A DNA stretch of 28,642 nt, taken from IMG/VR virus record IMGVR_UViG_3300021371_000081, positions 1 through 28,642 of that record. One strand, written 5' to 3'. The DNA is from a virus. The notes under the pieces were generated by a model. That model did no database searches, had not been told where the DNA came from, and worked only from the letters and a program-made list of their open reading frames with translations. Every line of letters begins with the position of its first letter. Position 1 is the first letter of the stretch. A program made the translations under genes and the position numbers. Shown one piece after another: positions 1-7,415 of this stretch.

Positions 1-1323
1 CAATAGCGACTTGCCGCGACCTGTCGGCCCGACCAGCAGCAGAGCTTGTCCCTGTAAAGGAACCCTATCCAAAACCGCAGTGTAAAAACGCTGCATCCAC
101 GAGTAAAAGTAATCTAAGGCTGGGTTCTTTGAGCTATCCACAAATAGCTGATTCAACCATTGATGGAGGAACGGCCACTTTGATGGGTCACCGTCAGAGT
201 CGGGGCCGACTGGAACTAGGTTAGAGCAGTTAAGAATCCGGCTAGCGTTGTAAGATACAATACGCTCGTTTGAGAACACAACAGGAGCGATCTCGTCAAT
301 ACGGTTGTTATTACTAATCGTTAAAACAGCCTCCTCTACTTCGCTGATTGCTCTCCCTCTTCTTACTCTTACAGAGAAACCAGCCTGACGTAGCTCTAGT
401 AGAAGTTGATCTTTCGGGATTGATACAGCGTTACCAAAAAGAAGCTTGTAGAAGCACTTACCGTTAAACCAATATTCGTCTAGTAGAGTAGCTAGTTTTT
501 TAGTCTCATAGTCTTTAACAAAAGCACTACCAAAAATATCGGACCAGCTCATGAAGCCTTTACCAGCTCTGTCTGAATAACAAACGATACCATCCTCTAC
601 AACCTGACATCCGTCTCGGTTGATCCCATCATCAATCCAAAATAGTGGCCCTCTGGACCCTACTTCAAAGTCCCCCATCCAGCGATTCGGGAATCGGGAT
701 TCAACTTCTTTAGCTACAACATCGATTGGTATAGTCGTATCGTCCGACTCTGGTGGCTTGGAGGTGACTGCTTTTGTTAGAGCCGCTTGAACTATGTCTT
801 TAGGAACTGACCCGTTTAGTTTGGCCCACTCATCCCCTAATTCAAAATATTGGTTGGGGCGTAAAGAACTCGTGTCAAATCCAGCAAATAGCTTATCTAC
901 CTTAAGAGATCTGTTCATGTTTGCCATAAATGAATCAAACATAGAGGGATCGATGGGGATTGGCTCATCGAATTCCCAAACTAGTCTAAGGTAACCGCTA
1001 TATGTTTTAGAGGCCCAAGTTGGTTTGACGGTAGCGGCACAACCGTCCTCGATGATATTAGGCATGTTAGGCCAATCGACGGGTGCGTCGTAGTCTGCTA
1101 CAACCCCATAAATTTTATGTGCTGGGTTATCGCCTCCTATTCTTTTTGAAGGCGCACGCCCTTCTACAGTAGAGTAAAAAACATGATTAGTTTTCGGGTC
1201 GCCACACCATTCACGGTAATCAGCTTTTGATTTGAATTTTGGTTTTTTAGTTGGGAGTTTACTAAGGTCGTCTACTTTAGTTGTCTTTGTGTCGCGTAGG
1301 TTACGCAAATATCTGTATGTCAT
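1..1323 (-). CDS. Primase-helicase (AEP-like primase fused to P-loop helicase), 3' part cut by window edge
   Basis: Reading from the ATG at 1323 the frame stays open for 441 codons to the window edge, so the C-terminus is missing. The N-terminal part resembles an archaeo-eukaryotic-type primase. A hydrophobic strand ends in DYD (D77, D79), the expected metal-binding DxD. It is followed by SGYLRLVWEFDEP (109-121), which resembles the primase motif II strand but lacks its usual His. FDTSSLRPNQYFELG (149-163) then resembles motif III. At the very edge is a Walker A loop, GPTGRGKS (432-439), beginning a helicase of probable SF3 or D5-like type. The protein would prime and unwind DNA at the phage fork. 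The start codon overlaps the polymerase stop as TAATG, so the two are probably co-translated. The primase class is a motif-level inference; the P-loop is clear. Confidence 0.82.
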   Translation of the reverse strand, partial: MTYRYLRNLRDTKTTKVDDLSKLPTKKPKFKSKADYREWCGDPKTNHVFYSTVEGRAPSKRIGGDNPAHKIYGVVADYDAPVDWPNMPNIIEDGCAATVKPTWASKTYSGYLRLVWEFDEPIPIDPSMFDSFMANMNRSLKVDKLFAGFDTSSLRPNQYFELGDEWAKLNGSVPKDIVQAALTKAVTSKPPESDDTTIPIDVVAKEVESRFPNRWMGDFEVGSRGPLFWIDDGINRDGCQVVEDGIVCYSDRAGKGFMSWSDIFGSAFVKDYETKKLATLLDEYWFNGKCFYKLLFGNAVSIPKDQLLLELRQAGFSVRVRRGRAISEVEEAVLTISNNNRIDEIAPVVFSNERIVSYNASRILNCSNLVPVGPDSDGDPSKWPFLHQWLNQLFVDSSKNPALDYFYSWMQRFYTAVLDRVPLQGQALLLVGPTGRGKSLL

Positions 1324-3080
1324 TATTTTTGGTATTGGGTTAGAATTTCTCCCTCTGCATCCAGAGGAATATCGCTAATCCACTCAGGAGGAGTGGACAT
1401 AATTTGGGTAATTTTTTGTAGGGTCTCTTCAGCTTTATCTTCATCACACTCGCAGATTACTTCATCATGAACGTGGAAGATAATATTTATGTCAGCCTTG
1501 TCGATCTCTAACATCATAAAACTGAAAATATCTCTAGCTAGAGCCTGTGAGAGATTCTCAGCGAGGACTCCACCCCATAGTTTCATGATGCGTTTCTGTC
1601 CATTCCGGTTGATGCTAGAGACAAACTGGATTCGTCCTTGGGCCAGAGTCTTCCGAAGATTGCCGTAGTTGAGCGACCTTCCTGACGGGAGCGTCAGAGA
1701 CAGCCGACCAGCATTATATGCTTTATCGACTTCCTTGTCCAGTTTCTTCCAGTAACGAGGAACTTTCGCAATCTTGGTCCTATAAAGATCCACAGCGTCT
1801 TGGGCTTCTTTGAGGGGCATATCATACATCTCAGAAAACCGTTTAGCGCCCGCACCGTAGCCGCAGCCTAATACGAGAGCCTTGACTTTGTGCCTCAGCT
1901 TTGCGTCTTCTTTCTTCAGTATTCCTTTGTCCTTAGACCACAAGCCGAATTGGATTGCAAACGCTTCATAGATATCATCCGACGCTTCGATTGCGTCCAT
2001 TGTCTCTCGGTCGCCGGATAGCCAACACAGCGTGCGGACTTCGATCTGCGAAAGGTCAACAACGACTAGTTTCTTACCTTCAGGAGCAGTAATCAAGTTA
2101 CGCATATTGACTCCGAACATACCTTCTCTCGGCAAATTTTGGAGGTTTAGGTTACCCCCACTACCACTGAACCTTCCGGTGTGTCCTCCGAAATACATGA
2201 TACCGCCATAGTATCGGTTGTCTGGCATCGTCGCGTAGTCGAAGCTATCGAGTTTTTTCTTAATCGTGTTGATGCGTCGCCAGTTCGTTACAGCTTCGAT
2301 CCATTTGTATTTGTGGCCGTGCGCTAGTATCCACCTCTGGGCATCAACATCAGTCTTAGCGAGAGAAGCGGGGGGTTCGATGCCGAGCTTGATGCAGTGT
2401 TCATCGAATGCTTTGCGACTGAGTAAGGGCTTTTCGTCAGCCCAAGGAATCGCCTTCTCGGTTTCAAAGATGAGTTCATTGATTGTCTCTTTCGCTTTAC
2501 GGAGAGCGTCTATATCAATAGGGATTCCTCTCTGAACGATTCGTCTGTTTGTAACGCTGATGTCTCGCTCAAACTGAGACCACTTAGACTCGTAAGCCTT
2601 CCATAGACGGAGGCAGAGGACAGAGTCCTTGATGGCATACTCTTCTACTTCCTTCTGGAACTCCTTAGTCATGCCAGTCCACGTCTTACCTGACATGTTA
2701 TCGCGAGTGGATTTAGAGATCTCTAAGTCAAAGGCTTCAGCAGTTGAGTTCTTCAACGATCTTGGCAGACCTACAGCAGCAGCCATGTCTGCGGTGCAGT
2801 GCCATTCAGCGGGTTCTACTTTAGGCCACCAACCATAGTTGATGCCGTAGAGGTAAAGTGTTTCGTCGAAAGATGCGTTATGGGACAGGACAATATTGCC
2901 GTTAAGCATGGCCCAGTCAAAATTTTCAGGGTGGCCAACCCATTCGTATCCGTCATCTCCTACGACGCTAACCATATAGGCGTCGAAGTCGTAATGGGAA
3001 AAGTAACCTAGAGGGCCAAGCTTGCGTATAGAGCAGTGCTTGTCGTAGTAAGTTTCAAAATCTAAGGCGTATGTATTCAT
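1323..3080 (-). CDS. polA: Family A DNA polymerase with 3'-5' exonuclease domain
   Basis: 585 residues, without a 5'-nuclease domain, as is usual in phages. The exonuclease domain shows LDFETY (D7, E9), HNASFD (D72) and YAIKD (Y148, D152), a complete DEDDy set. The polymerase domain has TGRFSGSGGNLNLQNLPR (301-318), motif A VVDLSQIEVR (D342), motif B with R396, K400 and YG at 408-409, and motif C HVHDE (H538, D539, E540). The motif B position equivalent to E. coli Pol I F762 is Leu404, a variant common in marine phage polymerases. The leader is CACAAATAAACTTAT with no Shine-Dalgarno site. The start lies only 20 bp past the T-tract of a terminator, so expression may depend on read-through. It is the replicative polymerase, acting with the downstream primase-helicase. 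Confidence 0.97.
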   Translation of the reverse strand: MNTYALDFETYYDKHCSIRKLGPLGYFSHYDFDAYMVSVVGDDGYEWVGHPENFDWAMLNGNIVLSHNASFDETLYLYGINYGWWPKVEPAEWHCTADMAAAVGLPRSLKNSTAEAFDLEISKSTRDNMSGKTWTGMTKEFQKEVEEYAIKDSVLCLRLWKAYESKWSQFERDISVTNRRIVQRGIPIDIDALRKAKETINELIFETEKAIPWADEKPLLSRKAFDEHCIKLGIEPPASLAKTDVDAQRWILAHGHKYKWIEAVTNWRRINTIKKKLDSFDYATMPDNRYYGGIMYFGGHTGRFSGSGGNLNLQNLPREGMFGVNMRNLITAPEGKKLVVVDLSQIEVRTLCWLSGDRETMDAIEASDDIYEAFAIQFGLWSKDKGILKKEDAKLRHKVKALVLGCGYGAGAKRFSEMYDMPLKEAQDAVDLYRTKIAKVPRYWKKLDKEVDKAYNAGRLSLTLPSGRSLNYGNLRKTLAQGRIQFVSSINRNGQKRIMKLWGGVLAENLSQALARDIFSFMMLEIDKADINIIFHVHDEVICECDEDKAEETLQKITQIMSTPPEWISDIPLDAEGEILTQYQK

Positions 3081-3100
3081 ATAAGTTTATTTGTGGGCAG

Positions 3101-3147
3101 AAAAAAGCCCACCGCAAAGGGAAGAAAAGAAAAACTCTGCGGCGGGC
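3101..3147 (-). terminator. Rho-independent terminator upstream of the polymerase gene
   Basis: On the minus strand a 13-bp stem (positions 3147-3135 with 3119-3107, two G-T pairs) encloses a 15-nt loop and is followed directly by six T (3106-3101). It would end the leftward transcript after the 65-residue gene. The 3' arm can alternatively pair GTGGGC with GCCCAC across the T-tract (3112-3107 with 3098-3093). Confidence 0.78.
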
Positions 3148-3161
3148 TTGCTTTCTAACGA

Positions 3162-3359
3162 CTATTCTTTCGATTCCAAATCTAATTCAGTCTGCTCACC
3201 AGTAACATGCTGGAGTGCTTCCCGAACTACCCTCAACTTTCGCAAGTTGGCTCCGACTTGGGAGAGCTGATCCTCGACTTCAGCGATCATGCCGTCGAGC
3301 ATCTTGATCTCTTCGAGAAGGAGATCACGGGTTTTTTGTTCTTTCTCTTCGTCAGTCAC
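3162..3359 (-). CDS. Small charged coiled-coil protein, unknown function
   Basis: 65 residues starting at GTG 3359. The start is supported by GGAG seven nucleotides upstream, one of the few good Shine-Dalgarno sites in this window, and by its position two bases after the stop of the preceding gene. The protein is almost entirely Glu/Lys/Leu-rich with heptad spacing (LLLEEIKMLDGMIAEVEDQL at 13-32), so it is predicted to be one long helix or coiled coil. No catalytic motif is visible. It ends a replication transcript just before a terminator, so an accessory role in replication or recombination is possible but unproven. Confidence 0.68.
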   Translation of the reverse strand: MTDEEKEQKTRDLLLEEIKMLDGMIAEVEDQLSQVGANLRKLRVVREALQHVTGEQTELDLESKE

Positions 3360-3361
3360 AA

Positions 3362-4018
3362 CTACGCTCCAAGAAAGTTTTTAACAAAAGCGGTAACATC
3401 TTCACCGGCTTCTTCCTTAGTCACGGTAAGTGACGGATTAAACCAAGTGTATTTACCCTTACTGAGTTCTTCAGAAACGAAGTTCCATACTTTGCTATGA
3501 ATAGGGATTCCAGACTGAAGAGCGGCGAATGTGGCAAGACGCTTGTAAGTTGAACGGTATGCGTTCTTACCTACATTTATCTTACCCAACGCATAGTTGT
3601 GGTCGCCAATAGGCAACTGAAATGCCTCGTCGTTTTCACTACCTTCAGGCTGACGCATGAGAAGAGTGATCTCGGCGAACTCGGTCATATCCCACTCTGA
3701 TTGTGCTGCAATAGCATCAGACTCAGATTTAGACCAAGCGATACGGGGGATGTCCTCTTCATCGAAGGGGATGTTCTCCCGCCAGCCTTTTACGGCAGCG
3801 ACAGTGATCGTCTTAACCGGAGTGTCCGGTGGAGCGATCTCGTAAGTCTTGTCGAAAAGAATCGATCCAACTGGGGCGTCGGATTGAGACATCTTCTGGC
3901 AGACATTAATACGTGGAATCTCGATGTCCTCTACGTCGATTTCGATTCCGCTTACGTTGGTGGAAAGACCAGTATTGGTCTCGGCAGCAACGACTTCTTG
4001 GGTTTTGGTTTTAGCCAT
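3362..4018 (-). CDS. Possible ssDNA-binding or recombination accessory protein
   Basis: 218 residues. No catalytic motif. It has a low-complexity start (K/T/E/V), then IEIPRINVCQKMSQ (33-46) and a likely beta-rich core with repeated aromatic and basic positions, for example KINVGKNAYRSTYKRLATFAAL around 146-167. In many phages a DUF2800-type nuclease like the upstream gene is followed by a DUF2815-type ssDNA-binding protein of about this size. Position and composition therefore suggest an ssDNA-binding role, but I do not recognise a specific OB-fold signature. The ATG at 4018 follows an AC-rich leader containing a 15-nt element that recurs before the DUF932 gene. The gene sits between the nuclease and the 65-residue gene in one leftward transcript. 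Confidence 0.85.
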   Translation of the reverse strand: MAKTKTQEVVAAETNTGLSTNVSGIEIDVEDIEIPRINVCQKMSQSDAPVGSILFDKTYEIAPPDTPVKTITVAAVKGWRENIPFDEEDIPRIAWSKSESDAIAAQSEWDMTEFAEITLLMRQPEGSENDEAFQLPIGDHNYALGKINVGKNAYRSTYKRLATFAALQSGIPIHSKVWNFVSEELSKGKYTWFNPSLTVTKEEAGEDVTAFVKNFLGA

Positions 4019-4029
4019 AATATCAATTA

Positions 4030-4044
4030 TTGTTGGTTTGGTTT
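4030..4044 (-). repeat. 15-nt leader element, copy 1
   Basis: On the minus strand this reads AAACCAAACCAACAA and lies 11-25 bases before the ATG of the 218-residue gene. It partly overlaps the stop codon of the upstream nuclease. The identical 15-mer occurs at 26160-26174 in the leader of the DUF932 gene. It is unstructured and AC-rich, and neither gene has a Shine-Dalgarno site. A role in translation initiation is inference. Confidence 0.6.
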
Positions 4045-5140
4045 ATTGAGTCGCGACACAGTGCCGCTCGTCGGATGTTTCTACAATCCCTGCATCTTCG
4101 CAAGCATCGAGGAAAGGTTGTTTGCTATCGGCTCCCGCTTTTTTGGCAACCTTGGCGAGCGGGATGTTAACTTGATCGAGTAACGTGTCGAGATCTATTC
4201 CATGTTTTTTTGCAATTTTCACAAAAGTAGCATTATCAGAGATCTTTCGGGTTCGCCCCATCGAGCGAAGTTTAAGCCCGTCAAGCTTCTCGCCGTCTTT
4301 AAGAGCGTCGAGTGTTTTACGTTTAATGGACATAGACCAGTTCTCAACAATTTTCGCGATGTTGAATAGCTCAGAGAGTCTAGCCGGATTATCAACGTCA
4401 GTCGGATCGATGTCTGGCAACGTGGTGTCGAGTTTCTTAGCGACACTGATAACGAGTCCACCTAATGCAGGACAGGTGTCCTCGTGTTTACAAAATCTAC
4501 AGTATTGCGTTGGCGTGCATTCCTCCAGCTCCGGTGTGCCAGACTCCCACTTAGGTCGAATCTTTTCACCTGCCGTAATAACACGGCTAAGATCTTCGAC
4601 CAGAGTAGGGAGATCGTCCCGCGTAAACGTGTGATGAAGGGTCGCATTGTGTTGCGGCACGTAGAACGCGAAGACGATCTCTTGAATGTCTGGATACTTC
4701 TGGAAAGCTCCGCATGTATATGCTTTGGCCTGCCAGTTCTTATCTGGCGGATCAATGATACTGATTCCGGTTTTGTAGTCGGCCATGACGGCTCGGTCAC
4801 CGCCTTTAAGGATCAAGAATCGGTCACAGGTTCCCCATGTCTCGGTGCCGTCTAGGGCAACCTCAACTTGGATCTCGTTTAGCTCTTCAGAGATCTCGCC
4901 GAAGTTAGCCATGAAGTCCTGCTCCATTTTAACGATCTGCTCATAGATCTCATGCTCCTGTTCGGTGTGGAGGGCAGAAGGGTCGAAGACTTCTAAGGCC
5001 TCGTGAATTCTGGTCCCCATCTCGGCGGCGGCGGATGTTCCATCACGTCCTTGATAGCCAGCACAAGCGGCTACATATTTTAGGCTCGACGGAGAAAACT
5101 CCGCGTGGCCTCTGTCGCTATGGTTGGGTTGTTCGCTCAT
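4043..5140 (-). CDS. Cas4/RecB-like PD-(D/E)XK nuclease with Fe-S cluster motif (DUF2800-like)
   Basis: 365 residues. The N-terminal part has FSPSSLKYVAACAGY with Cys26, then GTRIHEALE (42-50), the helix with the His seen at the start of RecB-type nucleases. GTCDRFLI (103-110) and ADYKTG (120-125; D121, K123) form the PD-(D/E)XK core, and QAKAYTCG (137-144) is the QxxxY motif. Three cysteines spaced C214-x2-C217-x5-C223, together with Cys26, match the 4Fe-4S arrangement of Cas4, AddB and Dna2. Such phage enzymes resect or process DNA ends in recombination and replication. The C-terminal 140 residues are helical and Lys-rich and may bind DNA or a partner. Its start overlaps the preceding coiled-coil gene by 23 bp, and the possible ssDNA-binding gene follows. 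The family match is firm; the in vivo role is inferred. Confidence 0.9.
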   Translation of the reverse strand: MSEQPNHSDRGHAEFSPSSLKYVAACAGYQGRDGTSAAAEMGTRIHEALEVFDPSALHTEQEHEIYEQIVKMEQDFMANFGEISEELNEIQVEVALDGTETWGTCDRFLILKGGDRAVMADYKTGISIIDPPDKNWQAKAYTCGAFQKYPDIQEIVFAFYVPQHNATLHHTFTRDDLPTLVEDLSRVITAGEKIRPKWESGTPELEECTPTQYCRFCKHEDTCPALGGLVISVAKKLDTTLPDIDPTDVDNPARLSELFNIAKIVENWSMSIKRKTLDALKDGEKLDGLKLRSMGRTRKISDNATFVKIAKKHGIDLDTLLDQVNIPLAKVAKKAGADSKQPFLDACEDAGIVETSDERHCVATQ

Positions 5141-5294
5141 GGGTCGATTCGTTTATTTGCTTAATCTCACGCTGGAGGCGGTCGCGTTTCTTGAGTGTGC
5201 GCTCAACTTTGTGGTTTAGCATGTAGATCTCATCCTCAAGTAACTTGAGTCTGATCTTCTCTGCGTCTGACAGGTATTTAGTGTTGTTGCTCAT
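5118..5294 (-). CDS. Small coiled-coil protein, unknown function
   Basis: 58 residues from ATG 5294 (MSNNTKYLSDAEKI). The frame is open further upstream to 5351, but that longer form would lie mostly inside the preceding gene. The 5294 start gives a compact 17-bp overlap with its stop, as is usual in this gene-dense block. The product is Lys/Arg/Glu/Leu-rich with heptad spacing (LKLLEDEIYMLNHKVERTL at 16-34), a predicted single coiled coil. The 3' end overlaps the nuclease gene by 23 bp. No function is recognised; it may be a nuclease partner or regulator. Confidence 0.6.
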   Translation of the reverse strand: MSNNTKYLSDAEKIRLKLLEDEIYMLNHKVERTLKKRDRLQREIKQINESTHERTTQP

Positions 5295-5598
5295 TTTGTT
5301 GTTGTCTAAATTTTCTAATAATACTGTTAACTGCGTCACGACCAAGATCAAACGAACGCGCTATCAAATCTCTCGGATACCCCATATCAGCCAGCTCAGT
5401 GATGACACGATGCCTAGCGTGAGAGGATTCAATTCTGGTTTGTATAGTCCTACCTTTTGGACCTCCCTCATCGAAGCGACTCATTACCCATTTAGGGGGT
5501 AGCCCATACTGCTCTGAATATTTTTTAATCAGCCTTGTCGCATCAATGACAATGGCTTCTTGCATCATCTTAGAGTTCTCTTTCATTTCATTATTCAC
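5278..5598 (-). CDS. Helix-turn-helix protein resembling DnaA domain IV
   Basis: 106 residues, starting at GTG 5598. GGAG nine nucleotides upstream and a 2-nt gap after the preceding small gene support this start. The C-terminal half (about 59-98) has ARHRVITELADMGYPRDLIA then RSFDLGRDAV and a final basic helix. This is the order of helices in a helix-turn-helix and close to the DnaA C-terminal DNA-binding pattern (R-x-x-x-x-L, GY, IA-x-x-F, RDAV). There is no ATPase domain. The N-terminal half is helical. Together with the DnaA-like gene two places upstream it suggests origin recognition or transcription control. The HTH is likely; the DnaA relationship is tentative. Confidence 0.78.
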   Translation of the reverse strand: MNNEMKENSKMMQEAIVIDATRLIKKYSEQYGLPPKWVMSRFDEGGPKGRTIQTRIESSHARHRVITELADMGYPRDLIARSFDLGRDAVNSIIRKFRQQQNEQQH

Positions 5599-5600
5599 GA

Positions 5601-5741
5601 CTATTTTCTCCTTTTCTTTTTCTTAGGTTGTTTACCTTTCGAGTGTTTCGATTTGGAGGTGAGGTCATGATACTGAATTAAAGTCTGACCACCTTTGCCT
5701 GTGGCTGCAAACGGGGAGTTCCTTAAAATTTTTGGTCTCAT
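5601..5741 (-). CDS. 46-residue basic protein, unknown function
   Basis: ATG at 5741 to TAG at 5601, filling the gap between its neighbours: three bases after the DnaA-like gene stop and two bases before the next GTG start. It begins MRPKILRNSPFAATGKGG and ends in a run of Lys/Arg (GKQPKKKKRRK). The highly basic tail suggests nucleic-acid binding. Its stop region carries the Shine-Dalgarno site of the following gene, so it may serve translational coupling. The case for being real is its exact fit; no family is recognised. Confidence 0.6.
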   Translation of the reverse strand: MRPKILRNSPFAATGKGGQTLIQYHDLTSKSKHSKGKQPKKKKRRK

Positions 5742-5744
5742 GAC

Positions 5745-6068
5745 TTATGAGTTTAGTTGTTTAAGGACTGACTCAACTACTGACGCTATTTCAGGGTCTT
5801 CTTTGATTCTCTGATCGAGAGATTTAGATGCATAAGCAATCGAACTACCGTGAGTGTAACCGTAGTAAGAAGACAGAGAACTATAAGTGAATTTAAACTT
5901 GTTCCTCAAGATGCCGACAGCGACCATACGAGGTATACAGTAAGAGTAAGCCCTACTCTTAGTAAAAATCTCGTCACGATCTATAGCAAATTCTGAACAT
6001 ACTAGTTCGGTCACTTTATCTATTATTTCTGTTTTGTAAGGGGTCATCCCTTTTATTTTTGTTTTCAT
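5745..6068 (-). CDS. DnaA domain IV-like DNA-binding protein
   Basis: 107 residues. After an N-terminal helix come EIFTKSRAYSYCIPRMVAVG (33-52) and YSSLSSYYGYTHGSSIAYAS (62-81). In DnaA domain IV the same layout reads R-x-x-A-R-x-x-A, then S-x-x-x-I-G, then FG-x-RDH-x-TV-x-x-A, with YGYTHGSSIAYA (69-80) at the signature position. The AAA+ domain is absent. Such stand-alone domains may recognise DnaA boxes or an origin and so recruit or block replication. The 5' end overlaps the SF2 helicase stop as ATGA, supporting joint expression. Its Arg/Asp signature residues differ from canonical DnaA, so box specificity may differ too. Confidence 0.82.
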   Translation of the reverse strand: MKTKIKGMTPYKTEIIDKVTELVCSEFAIDRDEIFTKSRAYSYCIPRMVAVGILRNKFKFTYSSLSSYYGYTHGSSIAYASKSLDQRIKEDPEIASVVESVLKQLNS

Positions 6069-7357
6069 TGGTGTAGAGTATTTAAATTATCTGATTTTTG
6101 TTCGACAACACGCATAACATGTTCCTCTATCGAATCGCTTGCAACCAGAATCTTCTGAATGGCATCACTCTTTGCTCCGTTGCGATGGATACGACCTAAC
6201 GCTTGTAGGTGATCCTTGACGTTGAAAGTTGGCGAAATCAACGAGATCCGCTGCCTATTCCCGTTGATGTCGTGTAACGAGATTCCGGTTCCTCCGGCAG
6301 CGGTGTTGATTACTAGAACGTGTTCTTCATCTCGTTGGAAAGCATCGATGATGTCCTGCCTGTCCTCAATTTTTTGGCCTCCTTTAATGCACATACATTC
6401 TAGTAGCTCACAGAGGGTATCTACAGTATCTGTAAAATTAACAAACAGCACAACGCTATGCCCTTGCTCGACGTAGTCCTTAGCCATGTCCGCCATGTCC
6501 TTAGCCTTGAGTGACTCCGCTAGCTGGCGAGCGCGTAGTAGATTAACGAGAACCCAATCGCTATCTTCGACAGTCCCGTTCTCCAAAAGACTAGTGATTA
6601 TCTCTGGAGTGATACCGAGATCTTTGTAAGCCTTCGCGATCTTAGCAGCGGACCCAAAAGCTATAGGCTCAACGAAAACTCGGTTCTGTTTAAACGAGTC
6701 AGGGAAATCGGACACTGTAAGACGCTTAACATTCTTCCCATACATGACCTTATTAAGATCATTGAGTTTTGTCTTCCTCCGCAACTCCCATGCGTTCCAT
6801 TGGTTCTGGGTGCATCCGAATTGCATCATCCACCCAAACCAACTTTTAAGTTGGTCAGAGGCTTTGTTAAGATTATGTAGCCCTAACATATACCCGATTG
6901 GGCGCATCTCGGTAGGGTCTTCTGCTGCGGTCGCGCTCATCGCGTGGACTGAGTGACCTTGAGTGACGAGTGAAACTAACAACTGGGCGTTCTGTGTGTA
7001 AGGCCCTTTGCATTTATGCACTTCGTCAACTAGAACCAAAGTGCAGGGAGGTAGGTTCCACGTCATGATCTTCTTGCCCCGCTTGGACATGAAGTCCGTC
7101 CGGCCCGTTCTGATCTTCTCGTAGTTGAGGACGAACACCGGATCAATGCCCGTCTCTTTAAGCTCCCGCTCCCATGATGGAATAACTGCCTTCGGGCATA
7201 GGACCGCGACATTCATGCCAAGAGCTTTAGCAAGGTGGCAAGCAACGACTGTTTTTCCAGTCCCAACATGGCTAGTGTCTAGGGTATTAGTTGCGCTAAT
7301 TTGTTTATCGAAGAAGAAGTCGAGAGCTTCTTTTTGTTTTGGATATAGTGTCTTCAT
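6065..7357 (-). CDS. SF2 (SNF2/DEAD-like) DNA helicase
   Basis: 430 residues with a full superfamily 2 motif set. The Q-motif-like start is YPKQKEAL (5-12). Walker A is SHVGTGKT (29-36), motif II LVLVDEVHKC (107-116), and motif III MSATAAEDPTE (140-150). VINTAAGGTGISL matches motif V, and motif VI is QALGRIHRNG (385-394). The compact two-domain core without accessory domains resembles phage SNF2-like or UvsW-type helicases that remodel forks or branches. It lies between the RuvC-like resolvase and the DnaA-like gene, so branch migration in recombination-dependent replication is a reasonable inference. The 58-bp gap upstream (7358-7415) contains a short TGTCT/AGACA inverted repeat at 7365-7380; no convincing promoter was seen. 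Start ATG 7357 has an A-rich leader (ACAATAATAA). Confidence 0.93.
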   Translation of the reverse strand: MKTLYPKQKEALDFFFDKQISATNTLDTSHVGTGKTVVACHLAKALGMNVAVLCPKAVIPSWERELKETGIDPVFVLNYEKIRTGRTDFMSKRGKKIMTWNLPPCTLVLVDEVHKCKGPYTQNAQLLVSLVTQGHSVHAMSATAAEDPTEMRPIGYMLGLHNLNKASDQLKSWFGWMMQFGCTQNQWNAWELRRKTKLNDLNKVMYGKNVKRLTVSDFPDSFKQNRVFVEPIAFGSAAKIAKAYKDLGITPEIITSLLENGTVEDSDWVLVNLLRARQLAESLKAKDMADMAKDYVEQGHSVVLFVNFTDTVDTLCELLECMCIKGGQKIEDRQDIIDAFQRDEEHVLVINTAAGGTGISLHDINGNRQRISLISPTFNVKDHLQALGRIHRNGAKSDAIQKILVASDSIEEHVMRVVEQKSDNLNTLHQ

Positions 7358-7415
7358 TTATTATTGTCTATAAACAGACATATAATTGAAGAGGTGCGTT
7401 ATGTCCAGAAAAAGT

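Noticed and set aside
794-994. Plus-strand 66-residue frame inside the primase-helicase region
   Set aside because: The minus strand carries a continuous 441-codon frame with recognisable motifs; the plus-strand frame is its shadow.
5599-5744. Apparent non-coding gap in the replication module
   Set aside because: It is filled by the 46-residue basic protein gene.
7365-7380. TGTCT/AGACA inverted repeat before the SF2 helicase
   Set aside because: Arms of 5 bp with a 6-base loop are expected by chance, and no clear promoter boxes accompany it; mentioned only in the helicase entry.
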